Positions 53,990-64,000 of a stretch of 64,000 bases of DNA are shown here, piece after piece. Position numbers and translations under genes: made by a program. Origin of the DNA: Ceratothoa steindachneri (lineage: Eukaryota > Arthropoda > Malacostraca > Isopoda > Cymothoidae); assembly GCA_963969495.1 (NCBI GenBank), contig OZ018333.1, positions 89,048,942 to 89,112,941 on the forward strand, given 5' to 3'. The notes below the pieces were generated by a model. That model saw only the letters and a program-made list of their open reading frames with translations, searched no databases and was not told the DNA's origin. The number at the start of each line of letters is the position of its first letter. The first letter of the stretch is position 1.

Positions 53990-54160
53990 GGCACTTAGCC
54001 AAAGTACCCAGCTTAGCCTCTTCTACACCATACCGACACCGTGTCTGTTTACCCTGCTTCCTCAGTTTCCATACAACTTATCCCACAACTTTCTCTAGTT
54101 GGCCTCTAATTTTACAGGTTAGACGCTGACCAGCTGATCCTTAGCCAACCACACCCGAGC
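53990..54160 (+). mobile_element. Family B copy B10, 5' leader fragment
   Basis: CCCAGCTTAGCCTCTTCTAC, CCCACAACTTTCTCTAG and AGACGCTGACC match the family-B leader (B4 at about 9251-9370). It ends where the gypsy LTR begins, leaving about 160 bp. Confidence 0.65.
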
Positions 54161-54170
54161 GGCGGGCAAC

Positions 54171-54800
54171 GCCCAGATTTAAGTTCATCCCCCGTAATAC
54201 TTATTATCCAGAAACTATTATTTGAACTTTGGCCCAAGGCAAGGATTACTCCTTCGAACCAAATCTTTGACGTAACAGCAACGTGCTAATCTCTTGTGCA
54301 AGTGCTCTCTCTGCCCCCCTCCCCCAGTGTAAGTTTCATCATCGGCATAGTTTACGCTCAAGGTCGTTCGAGCACCCCTCGGTCAATATTGTCCGTTTGT
54401 TTTTACGGTGACCGTCCTCACCACGTCTCACCCCCCCTCCCTTAGTTACGGAGACCCGTGGAAATCTAATATGTTTATAGCTCATTTTAAATTCCTTTTA
54501 ATCTTTTAACATAATATTCATTTGCATAGCAGTAAAGTTATTTTTGTATCCGTTTTTCTGTTATCCCAGAACTCCAAGATAGTCGACTATTGGCCAACCT
54601 GCTTTCAGTTAATTTGCACTCTACTTATATTGTAAACTTCCCACGCAATCGTCAAGCAGAAAGGGTGAACTTGGCCCTATTCTACGATATCTATCTTAAA
54701 CTGGTGTAAGCTGTACAGGGTTAACCTACGACTTCTATACTAATCTGGTGTAAGGTGTGCAGGGTTAACCTACGACATCTATATTAATTTGGTATCAGGT
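54171..54800 (+). repeat. G3 5' LTR, 5'-truncated
   Basis: It aligns with 58431-58785, sharing GATTTAAG, CCAAGGCAAGGATTACTC and CGGTCAATATTG. The right-hand copy lacks about 240 bp present here (about 54412-54655). Inside are two copies of a 44-bp block containing GGTTAACCTACGAC, at about 54701 and 54745. Confidence 0.6.
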
Positions 54801-55310
54801 TAATGGAGATAATCTTGGTCATTCAATTTATTGAAATGTGATCAATCTATTGGTTAACCTTTGTTAAATTGTTGGCTAATCTTGGTTCCGGTTCTGGAGT
54901 TTAAAGGGTGAGAAATAATCATTGCCTACCTTTTTTTGCGAAGTGTATTTGTTCCCGTTCCTATTTAGTTTTTTTGTGAATTGATTGTCGAGTGACCGAG
55001 CTAACTATTAATTTTATTCCCCATGAAATTGAATCGTTATCCTTCGAGGCCTCACGTCGTTCCATAAGTTGAGAGTATATGAAAATAGTAGTATTCTTCG
55101 TACTGCTGTGTTCTCGTCTCAATTACCGTGAAATCTCGACCGCAAAAGCTCTCTCGTGAGTCCTCTCCCCCCCCCTCCTCCCTGTGGTACGATGGTTGGC
55201 GAAACTATTCGCACTCCCATTCGTGCGTGAAAGAACCCATAATTCCGTCATACTCGTGTCGTGCGTTAATTTAATTCTTGTTGTTATGCCCATCGCGTAA
55301 ACCAGCAAGC

Positions 55311-56300
55311 ATGTTGCTGTTTGAAACTTTTAAGACCCAAGGTTAGTCACTCGGACTCAGTGGAAAAGATTTGATGGCCTACATCCAGGACGAAGAAAGA
55401 AGAGAAGGAACCAAAAGAAGAGACAAAGAAGAAAGAGAAAAGAAAAGGGAACTAGAAGAAAGAGAGAAATCGCTCTCACGAATTGAAGATAGGCAGAGCG
55501 ATGAACGAGACGCTCTCCATGGACTCCTCGAGTGTTAGGCTAGACGTACCATCGTCTGCAACCATAAAACTCCCCGTCTCTAAAGAAGGCAAAGACTTCG
55601 GGTCTAATATCACCAAATTCGAAGCGATCTTTAAGGAGAACCAGTGGGACATCGAGACGGACAGCGTAGCACAATTATATTTATCTCCCTTCTATCAGAG
55701 GCCACAATTGATTACTCATCGATAAAAGCCGAGTTGCTCGCCACTTACAACATGAGCCAGGATTTCTATCGAGCTAAATTTAGGCACTGTCGCATTCAAC
55801 CTAACCACACCTTTCGACAGCTTGGTTACTTCCTACAGCGTCATTTTAATTTTTGGATTGACGCGTCCAAGGTGTCTCATGAATACGACGCCCTGTTGAT
55901 TTCGTCCTCAAGGACCAATTTCTTGAGGCGCTCCATTCGGAAATCAGATCCTTCGGGGAGGACCAGAGGTGCCATACTCTAAATGAATGGATTGAGGAGG
56001 CAGACGTCCACGCTGCTTGCCTCAATTGCTATCCGAAAGAAGAGAAGAAATCAAAACCTCCATTTCTTAAATCCAAAACCAGCAAGATCAAATTTGTTCC
56101 TAATAATGGGAATAAGTCCGAGAAGGTGACTGGGCCCGCCAAATCCAAACCTCTATTCTCGTCGAACCACCGTGATGTTAAGCCCTCTTTTCTCAATCCC
56201 TCTGCCTCGTCATTTCCCAGGATGACCATCGTGTGCTATTCCTGTGGAGTTCCTGGCCACGTGGGATCCGACTGCCCTCAAAATTCGGATTTTAGAAGCA
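55311..56300 (+). pseudogene. G3 gag
   Basis: MLLFETFKTQG, a TAG at 55344, then SLGLSGKDLMAYIQDEERRE and a long Glu/Lys/Arg-rich coiled-coil-like stretch (to about 55490). Further pieces: LPVSKEGKDFGSNITKFEAI, TIDYSSIKAELLATYNMSQD and QPNHTFRQLGYFLQRHFNFW, the latter being a capsid-like region. It ends with the knuckle CYSCGVPGHVGSDC (C-x2-C-x4-H-x4-C, 56234-56275). At least two frame changes occur. Gag forms the particle that packages element RNA. Confidence 0.7.
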
Positions 56301-57000
56301 TCCCTCTTTCTCACCAGATACACCAGGTCAGTGCCACTTCTACGCCCCCACCGTCGCAAAATGAAGCCCCCTCTTCTTCGAACGCGCTGAATACCGTTGG
56401 CCACAAGGTGAACTTTTTGTTCGATAAAAGCACCCTTGGGGCCCTCCAATTTGAAAATGAAGCGGTGAATGGGTGCCGAATCTCCACCCTCGTCCGTGAT
56501 ACTGGCTGCACGTGCATTGTTGTACCTGATACCCTACACCTTCCCCTGTGGCTCCGGACCACGATAAATTTGCTGTAGTGCATGATTACTTGGGATGCGC
56601 CAATAAATTGCCGATTATTCACTGCTAGATTGAATGCGCATAGTTTACTGATTGGGCTGAAGTCGTGGCATCCCCCATCAAGTTTTTCTCTGTCCTAATT
56701 GGTCAGTTTCCTCGGGTTTCTTGCGCCCCCGTGGCTCAACCCGTTACTACCCGTTCTCGTGCGAAGAAGGAACTGGAAGCCCCTACACCTCTGGAACCCC
56801 CATGTGTGCTCTTGAATTCCAAAGTGCGAGGACCCATGACTTTGCCAAAAGCCAGAGGGAATGTAAATCTCTGCCTCCCCTGTGGACCAAAGCCCAGAAT
56901 AAAACACCCGAAACCGTCAGAAAGAATAAGGTGATTTCTTTCCTCTTCAAGGACGACCTCGTCTTTCGAGTGTCCCCTAGGGAAAACGACACAAGTTCTA
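56301..57000 (+). pseudogene. G3 protease and linker to integrase
   Basis: The frame from gag continues to GCRISTLVRDTGCTCIVVPD, with the D-T-G active site near 56498-56506, and stops at 56578. A linker with ASPIKFFSVLIGQFPRVS and KKELEAPTPLEPPCVLLNSK (56665-56934) follows. There is no RT motif between protease and integrase, as in G1. Confidence 0.7.
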
Positions 57001-57640
57001 GACACTATGTATATCCCGTTCTCACGTCCCTCCAATCCTGCAGACGGCTCGCGATAGCCTATTTGCTGGTCATTTTAGTCACACGAAGACCGCTCAGAGG
57101 ATCTTTAAATATTTTTATTGGCCTGGCGAGACCGACGAAATTCTTCGATATTGTCGTTCGTGCGACATTTGCCAAAAGACGGCAATAAAAGGATGAGTCA
57201 GACTTGCGCCTTTGCAGAAGAGACCACTAATCTCTGAACCCTTCTCCAGAGTGCTTATCGACCTAATCGGAACGATACACCTTCCATCGAGCGAAAGCCA
57301 TAGTTACGTTTTAACGCTGGTCGACTTTGCCACTCGATTTCCAGATGCCGTAGCCATCAAGAAAATCAATAGCATCTCCTGCGCCGAAACCCTAATTTCC
57401 ATCTTTTCCCGTGTGGGCCTGCCCAAAGAAATACTCTCTAATCGTGGTCTTCAATTCACGTTCGAATAAATGGAGTACGTTGGAAAATTATTCATAATCA
57501 AGCCCCTGTTTACCATTCCTTTTCACCCGAGTAGGAATGGACTGTGCGAAAGGCTAAATGGAAGCCTCAAGGCCATTTTCAGGAAGTTGTGCACAGATCC
57601 GCCCACTGAATGGCTGATATAACATCCCCTCCCCCACACA
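57001..57640 (+). pseudogene. G3 integrase
   Basis: Around 57053-57190 one frame reads DSLFAGHFSHTKTAQRIF and YCRSCDICQKTA, the H-x3-H...C-x2-C zinc-binding domain of integrases. The core continues at 57212-57469: VLIDLIGTIHLPSSESHS (first Asp), LTLVDFATRFPDAV and EILSNRGLQFTF, where the second catalytic Asp is Asn. A TAA at about 57467 and then FHPSRNGLCERLNGSLKAIF carries the Glu. The copy breaks off at about 57620, before the C-terminal domain. Inactive by stop, frame change and D-to-N. Confidence 0.8.
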
Positions 57641-57789
57641 CTAGCTCCACTACTTTGTATTTTGGCTCCATTTTGAAAATGTCTCCTAGGTACTATTAAC
57701 TTTATCCGCTATTGTTATGCAACTTTAAATTATATTCCTCCCCCACTAATCATTTTCCGATGTCACTTCTTCCCTGAAGTTCCGTCTGG

Positions 57790-57849
57790 GGATGGAGGAG
57801 GCTCAGAGATCACAAAAAGATAGGAAGATACGCGCCGCCTCGCCCTTCA

Positions 57850-57902
<53 letters not shown>

Positions 57903-58790
57903 ACAGACACCTGAGCGACCCTTTTTATCTGCGTTAATGGAGGTACTAAATTATGAGACGCTGTGAGACGCGGCGATGACCTGAAATAGCGCCATCACAG
58001 AAACCTGCTACAAGTGTGAGAGCCCAGAAGGTCCCATCTGAAGTCAGGCAAAGTTCGTCTCACTGGCGAAAGAATCGTCTCGGCCTCGCGCTATAAACCG
58101 AGTCTATTATCGTCTGCCAATGCGTCCGACCCTAGAACCCTGCCCTTCGGACGTCAGGGCAAAACCACATTCGAACCCTATAGATCCTCTGGCGCCAGAA
58201 TTGGAAGGGAGTATCTGACGTCCTCCCTGCCCCGGCAGTATCCGCCGCCCTCCCAGCCACATCCGTATCCGCCGCCCTCTCACCCACATCAGTATCAGCC
58301 GTCCTTCCTCAAGAATCCATCAAGCTCCCAGTAGTCTCGTTAATTCACGTGAGTCTACCTCAACCCACTTCCCCAGCTCCTCGAACGCAGCGCGCTCAAT
58401 CTTGATTCGTGTTACTCGAAGGCAAGATTTAAGTTTACCCCCGTAATCGTCATTATCCAGAGACTATTGTTTAAAATTTGCGCCAAGGCAAGGATTACTC
58501 GATCGAACCAAATCTTCGAGGTAACAGTAACGGGCAACTCTCCTGTACAAGTGTCTCTCTACCACCCCCACCCCCACCCCCACCCACCCACCCATCAGCT
58601 TAGTTTACGCTCAAGGTCATTCGAGCGTCCATCGGTCAATATTGTTCGTTTGTTTGTACGGTAATCGTCGAAAGGGTAAACTTGACCCTATTTTACGACA
58701 TCTAACTGAAAATGGCGTAAGGTGTGTAGGGTTAACCTACGACATCTATATTAATCTGGTGTAAGGTGCGCGGGGTTAACCTATGACATT
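57790..58790 (+). repeat. G3 3' LTR with microsatellites
   Basis: Follows a purine run (GGGATGGAGGAGG). It contains a (GA)n run at 57853-57900 and a CCCCCA/CCCA run at about 58563-58592, and the part matching the 5' LTR at 58431-58785. Family-B leader begins at about 58790. Confidence 0.6.
57853..57900. repeat. (GA)n microsatellite
   Basis: An uninterrupted GA dinucleotide run of about 48 bp in the G3 3' LTR. Confidence 0.95.
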
Positions 58791-59042
58791 CACCTTCACA
58801 TCCCCTTTCTTTCTTTTTTTACCTCGTGCCTAAAGTTGAGCCGCCATGCTGATGGGTTGCCAAGCCACTAGGCGGGAGGAGTGACCTCAAATGGCAGAAG
58901 CTGGTAATGTCAGACCAGTATTCACCCCTCGCAGAGCCTGCTACCACGTGGGGGGATGTGCCTTTGCATCCAGAGCTATAAAAGGAGTCACCAGGCCCAA
59001 TGATGATAAAAAAAATAATAATAATACTACTCCATCATTACT

Positions 59043-60269
59043 TTCCGCTTGACCAGCAGCAGTCACCTCTTTGCTTTCCATGGGAACTGCCAAGAAGGCA
59101 GGCAGGCGGCCCATAATTGACCACTCCCGGTGGGAACGGCCCGATAGAGCCAACCACCTTAGGGCAGCAAGGGCAGGCATTCCCGTCGGGCCAGGCTTTC
59201 CAAAGACCTGCGGGTGCGCATAAGGAGCCTAGAGGGGGTCATCGTATGTGCCCCACCCCCTCTCTTCCCCAAAGGATACCGGTTCATTCGGCACAGACAG
59301 AAGACCAACGGTACCTCAAATGGGACTTATGATGTATCGATGGGGTGGGGGATGGCCACATGGAGGGCCTCCTTGAGGTAGATATGGATCCTGAGGTGAC
59401 CTATCCCCAGATGATAGGATCTTCCATCGGGTTGAACCCGGGCTCGGTGGAAAGCACAGAACCCGAGTCCGCCCTTATGCAAGCTCCTCCTAAAATGTTT
59501 CGGGTCCGTGAGGCCTCACAATGGGAGGAGGGGTCATCTCTCCTGGCTGTTGCTCGTGTAACGGATAGGACCTTCTCCATTTGAGAAAAGGATCTTGCCG
59601 AGGTCGGCTAATCTGGCCTAGGGGTTCCTACCGGTGGAGAAGAGAAGCGTGTTCATTCCCCACCCTCCTCTTTTACAAAGAAAAGTAAATAGACTAAGGG
59701 CTCCTATTCCTCCACGGTAGCCGCTAGAACGGACGAGTCTTCTGCTGTTTTGGCAAGAGACCAAGACAAGATCAGCACGGCTGACACCATTACTCTCCTG
59801 TGTGTGGAGTCCCAAAGGGAGACGACAACTGTGCAGAGCGGAACCTTATTTAGTCAGGCCCCTTCATTTAGAGGCTACCTGGGGCTTTAGAGCCCGTTTG
59901 ATTCAAAAGATTCCTTTTATTAGCTCCACTGATGGCAGCATGTTGGCTAAGGGCAGCGTGATTTGTAGAGAGCAGAAGGTGACCGGCTTCTCGGACGGGA
60001 GCCTTCTGGCAATTGCGTCGAATCCTTCCGAGGTGGCCATGATTAGTGCCATTCGAATATTTGATGGCACGCCTGTGAGTGTGACGCCGCACTCTACCAT
60101 GAACTTCGTAAAAGGAGTTATTTTTGTGAAGAAACTTGTGGACTACTCTATGGATAAGATCACCTTAGAGCTGGCTGAGCATGGGGCTGTAAAGGTCGAG
60201 TGTGTGATCACAAAAAACGGAAGGGGCCTCGAGACCCACACCTACACTCTTCGTCACATTCGGATGTGA
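59043..60269 (+). pseudogene. B11 ORF1, first gag unit
   Basis: A Pro/Ser-rich N-terminal part (to about 59700), then an open frame 59802-60269 with the gag core FISSTDGSMLAKGSVI, CREQKVTGFSDGSLLAIASN and TPVSVTPHSTMNFVKGVIFV. This matches B9 (48753-48322) and the next unit. It ends in TGA after RHIRM. The core is likely the RRM-like RNA-binding part of LINE gag (inference from position). Confidence 0.6.
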
Positions 60270-62042
60270 CAAGGTGCCCTCGGGTTCCTCCCTCTTTCTA
60301 GCAGCAGTCCCCCATTTATTTTCTAAGGGAACTGCCACGAATCGACCGCTCTCAGTGGGAGCGGCACGATATAACCAACCCCGTAAGGGGGAGAAGAGAA
60401 GATAGGCCCCGTCGGACTATTCCCTCTGAAGACCTGCGAGCTCTAATTATGAGCTTAGAGGGTGTCGCATACATGCTCCCCTCTCTTATCTGACAAAGGA
60501 CACACTGACTAATGGGACTTGTGATGTCCTGCTGGGGGGGAGGGGGGGGCACATGGAGAGCCATCTCTGAGATGAACATGGTGCCTGAGGCAACCCAGCC
60601 CCAGATGGTAGGACCTTCCATGGACGCGAATCTAGGCTCGGTGCAATGCACCGAACCTGAGTCCGCCCTTGTATAAGATTCTTATCAGACAGCTGTAAAA
60701 GGCTGTAGAAGGATAAGAGGGATCTCCTACCCAGATGGTGCCCCTGTGAAAGCCAAGACCATCTCCATTTGGACAAGGATCTTGCTGAGGCCGGTCCATC
60801 TGACCTAGGAGCTCTTGCCAGCCGAGGGAAGAAGCGTGTTCATTCCCTAAAAGAAAAAGAACAGGAAAACGACGAAGAAGACTTGGGGCCCCTTGCCATC
60901 CGGGGGTGCCGCTGCTGTTTCGGTAAGCAACTAAGCGAAGATGGGAATATCCGGCCCAGCTGCTTCCCCGTTTTCGGTCTCCCATGAGAGATCTGCGCAG
61001 AGGGGAGCCTTGATTATGTCGAGGCCCCTCATTCAGAGGCTACTCGTACCTGGCATTTGGGGGTCCACAGGCTTCAAGAATTTCCTAGTTATTCGCTCCA
61101 CTGATGGCACCATGTTGGCTAAGGGCAACATGATCCAGCAGACGAGAGCGTTAGCTAGTGTGATTACTAGAGAGCGGAAGGTGACCCGTTTCTCGGAAGG
61201 AAGCCTTTTGGCGAAGGCACCGAATCCCCCCGAGGTGTTCGTGATTAGTGCCCTTCGGACACTTGATGGCACGCCCGTGAATGCGATTCCGCACTCTACC
61301 ATGAACTTCGTGAAATGCGTGGCTTATGCGAGGGAACATGTAGACCACTACGTAGATGACATCACCTTAGATTTGGCTGACCATGCGTTGAATCCCCGAA
61401 GGGCACTAATCATGGCCGCCTCGAAGGGATTCGACGCAAGGTCCAACGTGTGATGAGAAAACACGTTGGAATCGCCATCACGTGAAGGCATTCGTGCCAC
61501 TGCCGCGGAGGTGCTAGTCCTGTCAACGCTTTGGCCATTCTTATCGCTCCTGTCGACGTGCAAAGCCGGGGTTACCTGAAGTATGTGTAAGTTGATCCAA
61601 AGTCACACACCATAAGTCCAAATGGTGTGTTCCCAAGTGTGCCAATTGCCGTGAGCCGCGCCGCGCTTCTTCGAAGCAACGTGGTGTGTATCTCACTAAG
61701 AAGGAAATCCTGGCCATTCAGGCTCAGAATCATCTCTCATTCCCCGAGGGTAAGGACTTCGGCCTGGCGCGCCCAGCGCTGCCCGGCACATCCTATGTAT
61801 CAATCTTGAAAAAGACACCCTCTGCTCTTGGACCATCCAGGCCTACGAACACGGCCTTTTCCGCGCCCATTCGGAACCTTTCTGCGGGTTCTACCCACCC
61901 CGGGCGCTCCGTTGGTAAAGCTGTCGGCACAAAGGGTTCACACCCAGCCCCGGCTAAAACCAGGGCTCCCCTCCCTTCCCCCAGCGTGAGCGTTTCACAT
62001 AAGACGAAACGGCCGCGCAGCTCCTCCGGGTCGTTAGACTAA
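60270..62042 (+). pseudogene. B11 ORF1, second gag unit and C-terminal part
   Basis: The N-terminal part repeats (AGCAGCAGTCCCCCATTTAT near 60300). The open frame 60941-61453 carries LVIRSTDGTMLAKGNMI, ITRERKVTRFSEGSLLAKAP and HSTMNFVKCVAYAREHVDHY. After a break at about 61443-61470 a Cys segment (CVPKCANCREPRRASSKQ) and an open frame 61686-62042 follow: YLTKKEILAIQAQNHLSF, PGTSYVSILKKTPS, and a basic Ser/Pro-rich tail. The zinc knuckle lacks its His. Confidence 0.6.
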
Positions 62043-63030
62043 CAGGAGGCAACATCCATGAAGAGGGTCGTGAGGCCATCTTCCGGGGTTCCTAAAGCTG
62101 CCCTCCCCCCGAAAGGAGAACAGCATCAAAGTAGCTTCGGCTACTTCGCACACACCCAGTGGTAAGCTGGGTGGCTCAGAGACGGTGGATCCTCGAAAAG
62201 AAACCCCACGCCTCCGAGGGGGAGGGAGGAAAAGACTCGCATGGCAATCTAACCTCCCCGAATAAGTCCACGAATGTGACAGCGCCTTCAGAACATTGTC
62301 CGGCCAACAGCGCCCGGAGTTCTTGCTCCGAGAAGAGTAGGGCCATTCACGTGAGGGTCTTATCTTCGAAGATGGCCTCCCCGTCTTCTCCGAGCTAGGC
62401 CTGGAAGGCATATTTCTTCAATGGAAGTGCCACGGACTCTGGGCCAACTCGGAGGAGTTTCAGAGGCTCGTCTTCTCCCGTTCACCGTTAGCTATCTTTT
62501 TGCAAGAGAGCATGATGGGCACATGTCCTATGCCCACCCTCCCGGGATATAAGGGTTTCGCGAGCACACCACTACAGGATGGGGGCTGGGCGAGTGGATG
62601 TGCGATTTACGCTTAACATAATGTCTGAGTCGTTCTCTTCGGTATAGATACCTCCTTTCGGGCAATAGCTGTGCAGCTGCTCTTGGATAGTAGGTAGAGT
62701 TATTTCCACGTACATTCCACCGTAAGCCGAATTCGACGCAGGCAACTTCCGCCGCGTCGCGGCAGGGTTACCGAGGCCCTTTCTCTCGCTCTGGGGAGAC
62801 TACTCGATTAATCCCCGAGAGAAGGTCTTTGCCGACCTAATTGATGAGCTAGAATTAAGTGTCCTAAATGCTGATGAGTTTACGCATCACTGCCCGATAA
62901 CTGTTTCATTTTCCTGTCAAGATCTATCTTTGTGCTCTCCAGATTCACAGCCTGATTTTTTTTTTTAGGGGGGGAGGTCAATGACCTCCATTGTAGGGAT
63001 CACTTTCTCATTCAAATATCATTTTCTGGG
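62043..63030 (+). pseudogene. B11 spacer and ORF2 endonuclease
   Basis: From about 62403 the frame reads LQWKCHGLWANSEEFQRLVF (usual L-Q-W-N-C-x-G start), then FLQESMMGTCPMPTLPGYKG (catalytic E). Later pieces are RAIAVQLLL and, after 62750, RPFLSLWGDYSINPREK, in which the G-D-F-N block has been lost by a deletion, and NADEFTHHCPITVSFSCQDL. It ends with DLHCRDHFLIQI-like residues near 62990. Broken frames; endonuclease inactive. Confidence 0.65.
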
Positions 63031-64000
63031 CTGCTGCCGCCTGAGAGCCCTCTCCGGCGGTGTTTGGCGCGAGCACCGTGGTCCAAATTTCAGGAAAACA
63101 CTGGTTTCTCTATCTCAGTCGAGAAATTTAAGGTCTGTAAATGAGGCAGATGAGTTCTTCACTGGCAACCTCATCGCCGTGGGCATAACTACTATTCCTA
63201 AAAAAGTCTGGCCTTTTTGCCCGCAGACCACTCCTGTAGTGGTCAGCAGTGTGCGAGAAGGCTCTCAAACAGAAGCGTGATGCCTACATGCGCTATAAGC
63301 GCCTTAGAACGAGTTTACTGTTGGTGAGTTTTGTCGGCTAGGTTCCTGTATATTTCGAAGCACGCCCGCAGCTCTTCTTCGAACGCATACGTGTCTTCTC
63401 TTAACGGGAAAGACCCCTCTAGCAAAGGTGTGGAAGCGAGTCAAAAGGATTCGGGGCAATTTCTCGCAGGACCCCCCTCCCGTTCTCCAGGAGAATGGGA
63501 CCCCAATCTTGGACCCCGCGTCCGTGGCAGAATCCTTCGCGACCACTTTCTCCGAATTCTCAATCCGGGATGCTTTTCCTCCAGCATTCAATGCGCGTCG
63601 TGATGTTGCGGAAGGCCGCCTACTAGACTTTACCTCCAGGTTAGGGAGAACCATTCAACGACAAGTTTACTTTGAGTGAGTTGCTTCCACACCTGGGTGA
63701 GCGAGGCATGGCATTTCTGTTAGATTTGTTCAACAGGATCTGGATAGAGGGACTTTCCCCAGATTTCTGGCGAAGTGGTACTGTGCTTGCTTTTCGCAAA
63801 CCGGGGAGAGATCACTCTACCCCAGTCAGTTTGCGCCCAATCTCTCTAACCTCTTGCGTGTGCAATTTGATGGAGAAATTGATAAATGTTAGTTTAGCCT
63901 TTTTTTCTGGACAGCGGAAGCCATCTGTCTTCTGCACAGTGCTGCTTCCTCAAGTTCCACTCCACAACGGATTCTCTGCTCTTACTACATAATACCATCT
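63031..64000 (+). pseudogene. B11 ORF2, linker and RT fingers (runs off window)
   Basis: Pieces in changing frames match the intact B4 frame: VKRIRGNFSQDPPPVLQENG and DPASVAESFATTFSEFSIRD (63428-63679), then from 63672 LLPHLGERGMAFLLDLFNRI, AFRKPGRDHSTPVSLRPISL and TSCVCNLMEKLINVSLAFFS. About 90 bases of the block between are missing compared with B4 (the A-x-x-S-x-A-D segment). The RT palm lies beyond the window. Confidence 0.75.

Larger units (their letters stand above)
54161..58790 (+). mobile_element. LTR retrotransposon G3, same lineage as G1, RT lost
   Basis: Plus-strand copy: partial 5' LTR (about 54171-54800), gag from ATG 55311, zinc knuckle (56234-56275), protease (about 56400-56580), integrase (about 57045-57620), a 3' tract and 3' LTR (about 57790-58790). 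Gag start, protease and integrase match G1. RT and RNase H are absent both between protease and integrase and after integrase. Given the order in G1 they would have followed integrase, so a deletion at about 57620 removed them. Confidence 0.75.
58790..64000 (+). mobile_element. Family B copy B11, with duplicated ORF1 region
   Basis: Leader (58790-59000), ORF1 first unit (about 59043-60269), second unit (about 60290-61453), ORF1 C-terminal part (to 62042), ORF1/ORF2 spacer (to about 62400), endonuclease (about 62400-63030), linker and RT fingers to the window end. At the usual ORF1 start it reads GTCACCAGGCCCAATGATG, so the ATG found in B2 and B4 has become AGG. It is the only copy here in which ORF1, endonuclease and RT fingers lie together; it continues beyond 64000. 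Confidence 0.75.

Overview
This is a stretch of animal nuclear DNA made almost entirely of decayed, nested transposable elements, with one recognisable host-type gene. Two spliced exons with consensus splice sites, a C2H2 zinc-finger array, several non-LTR retrotransposon families, DNA transposons, microsatellites and a minisatellite rule out a bacterium. An arthropod, and perhaps a decapod crustacean (I infer this loosely from the mix of I-like RNase H-bearing LINEs and a DIRS-like reverse transcriptase), fits best; the species cannot be named from the sequence. I saw no rRNA, tRNA or CRISPR array.

Layout. 1-6.5 kb: the 3' part of a non-LTR element (family B, copy B1), a small CR1/Jockey-like RT scrap, then a C2H2 zinc-finger gene whose 159-bp upstream exon (2695-2853) and finger exon (5292-6521) join in phase 0; its intron contains an internally deleted family-B copy (B2). 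6.9-16.2 kb: a family-A non-LTR element (A1) read on the + strand, interrupted by a solo LTR (8059-8856) and by a 4.95-kb family-B element (B4, 9182-14133) with a 10-bp target-site duplication. 16.2-17.8 kb: deleted copy B5. 17.8-23.7 kb: an LTR retrotransposon on the minus strand whose pol order is protease-integrase-RT-RNase H, with gypsy-type RT. 24.2-27.2 kb: family-A copy A2 on the minus strand with a nearly intact gag-like ORF1. 28.2-31.5 kb: a hAT transposase relic. 31.5-32.2 kb: a probable MITE. 32.2-34.6 kb: a DIRS-like relic. 35.8-38.2 kb: a pogo/jerky-type transposase relic with a LINE tail inside, followed by a relic of an uncharacterised cysteine-motif gene family. 38.2-41.6 kb: AT-rich filler with TA microsatellites and a minus-strand LINE tail. 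41.6-49.3 kb: family-B pieces in both orientations separated by a 1-kb minisatellite of 32-bp units. 49.5-53.2 kb: the 3' half of a second gypsy element and its LTR, the LTR itself split by a 1.65-kb TG...CA insertion. 53.2-54.2 kb: family-A and family-B scraps. 54.2-58.8 kb: a third gypsy copy with gag, protease and integrase but no RT. 58.8-64 kb: family-B copy B11 with a tandemly duplicated ORF1 region, running off the window.

How the parts relate. Families A and B both have a gag-like ORF1 with zinc knuckles and an ORF2 with AP endonuclease and RT; family B adds RNase H and a C-terminal zinc-knuckle-like motif. No element looks fully coding. The most unusual signal is the integrase-before-RT order of the gypsy-like elements, which two copies support independently. 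In addition, two copies share the loss of the second aspartate of the RT catalytic box.
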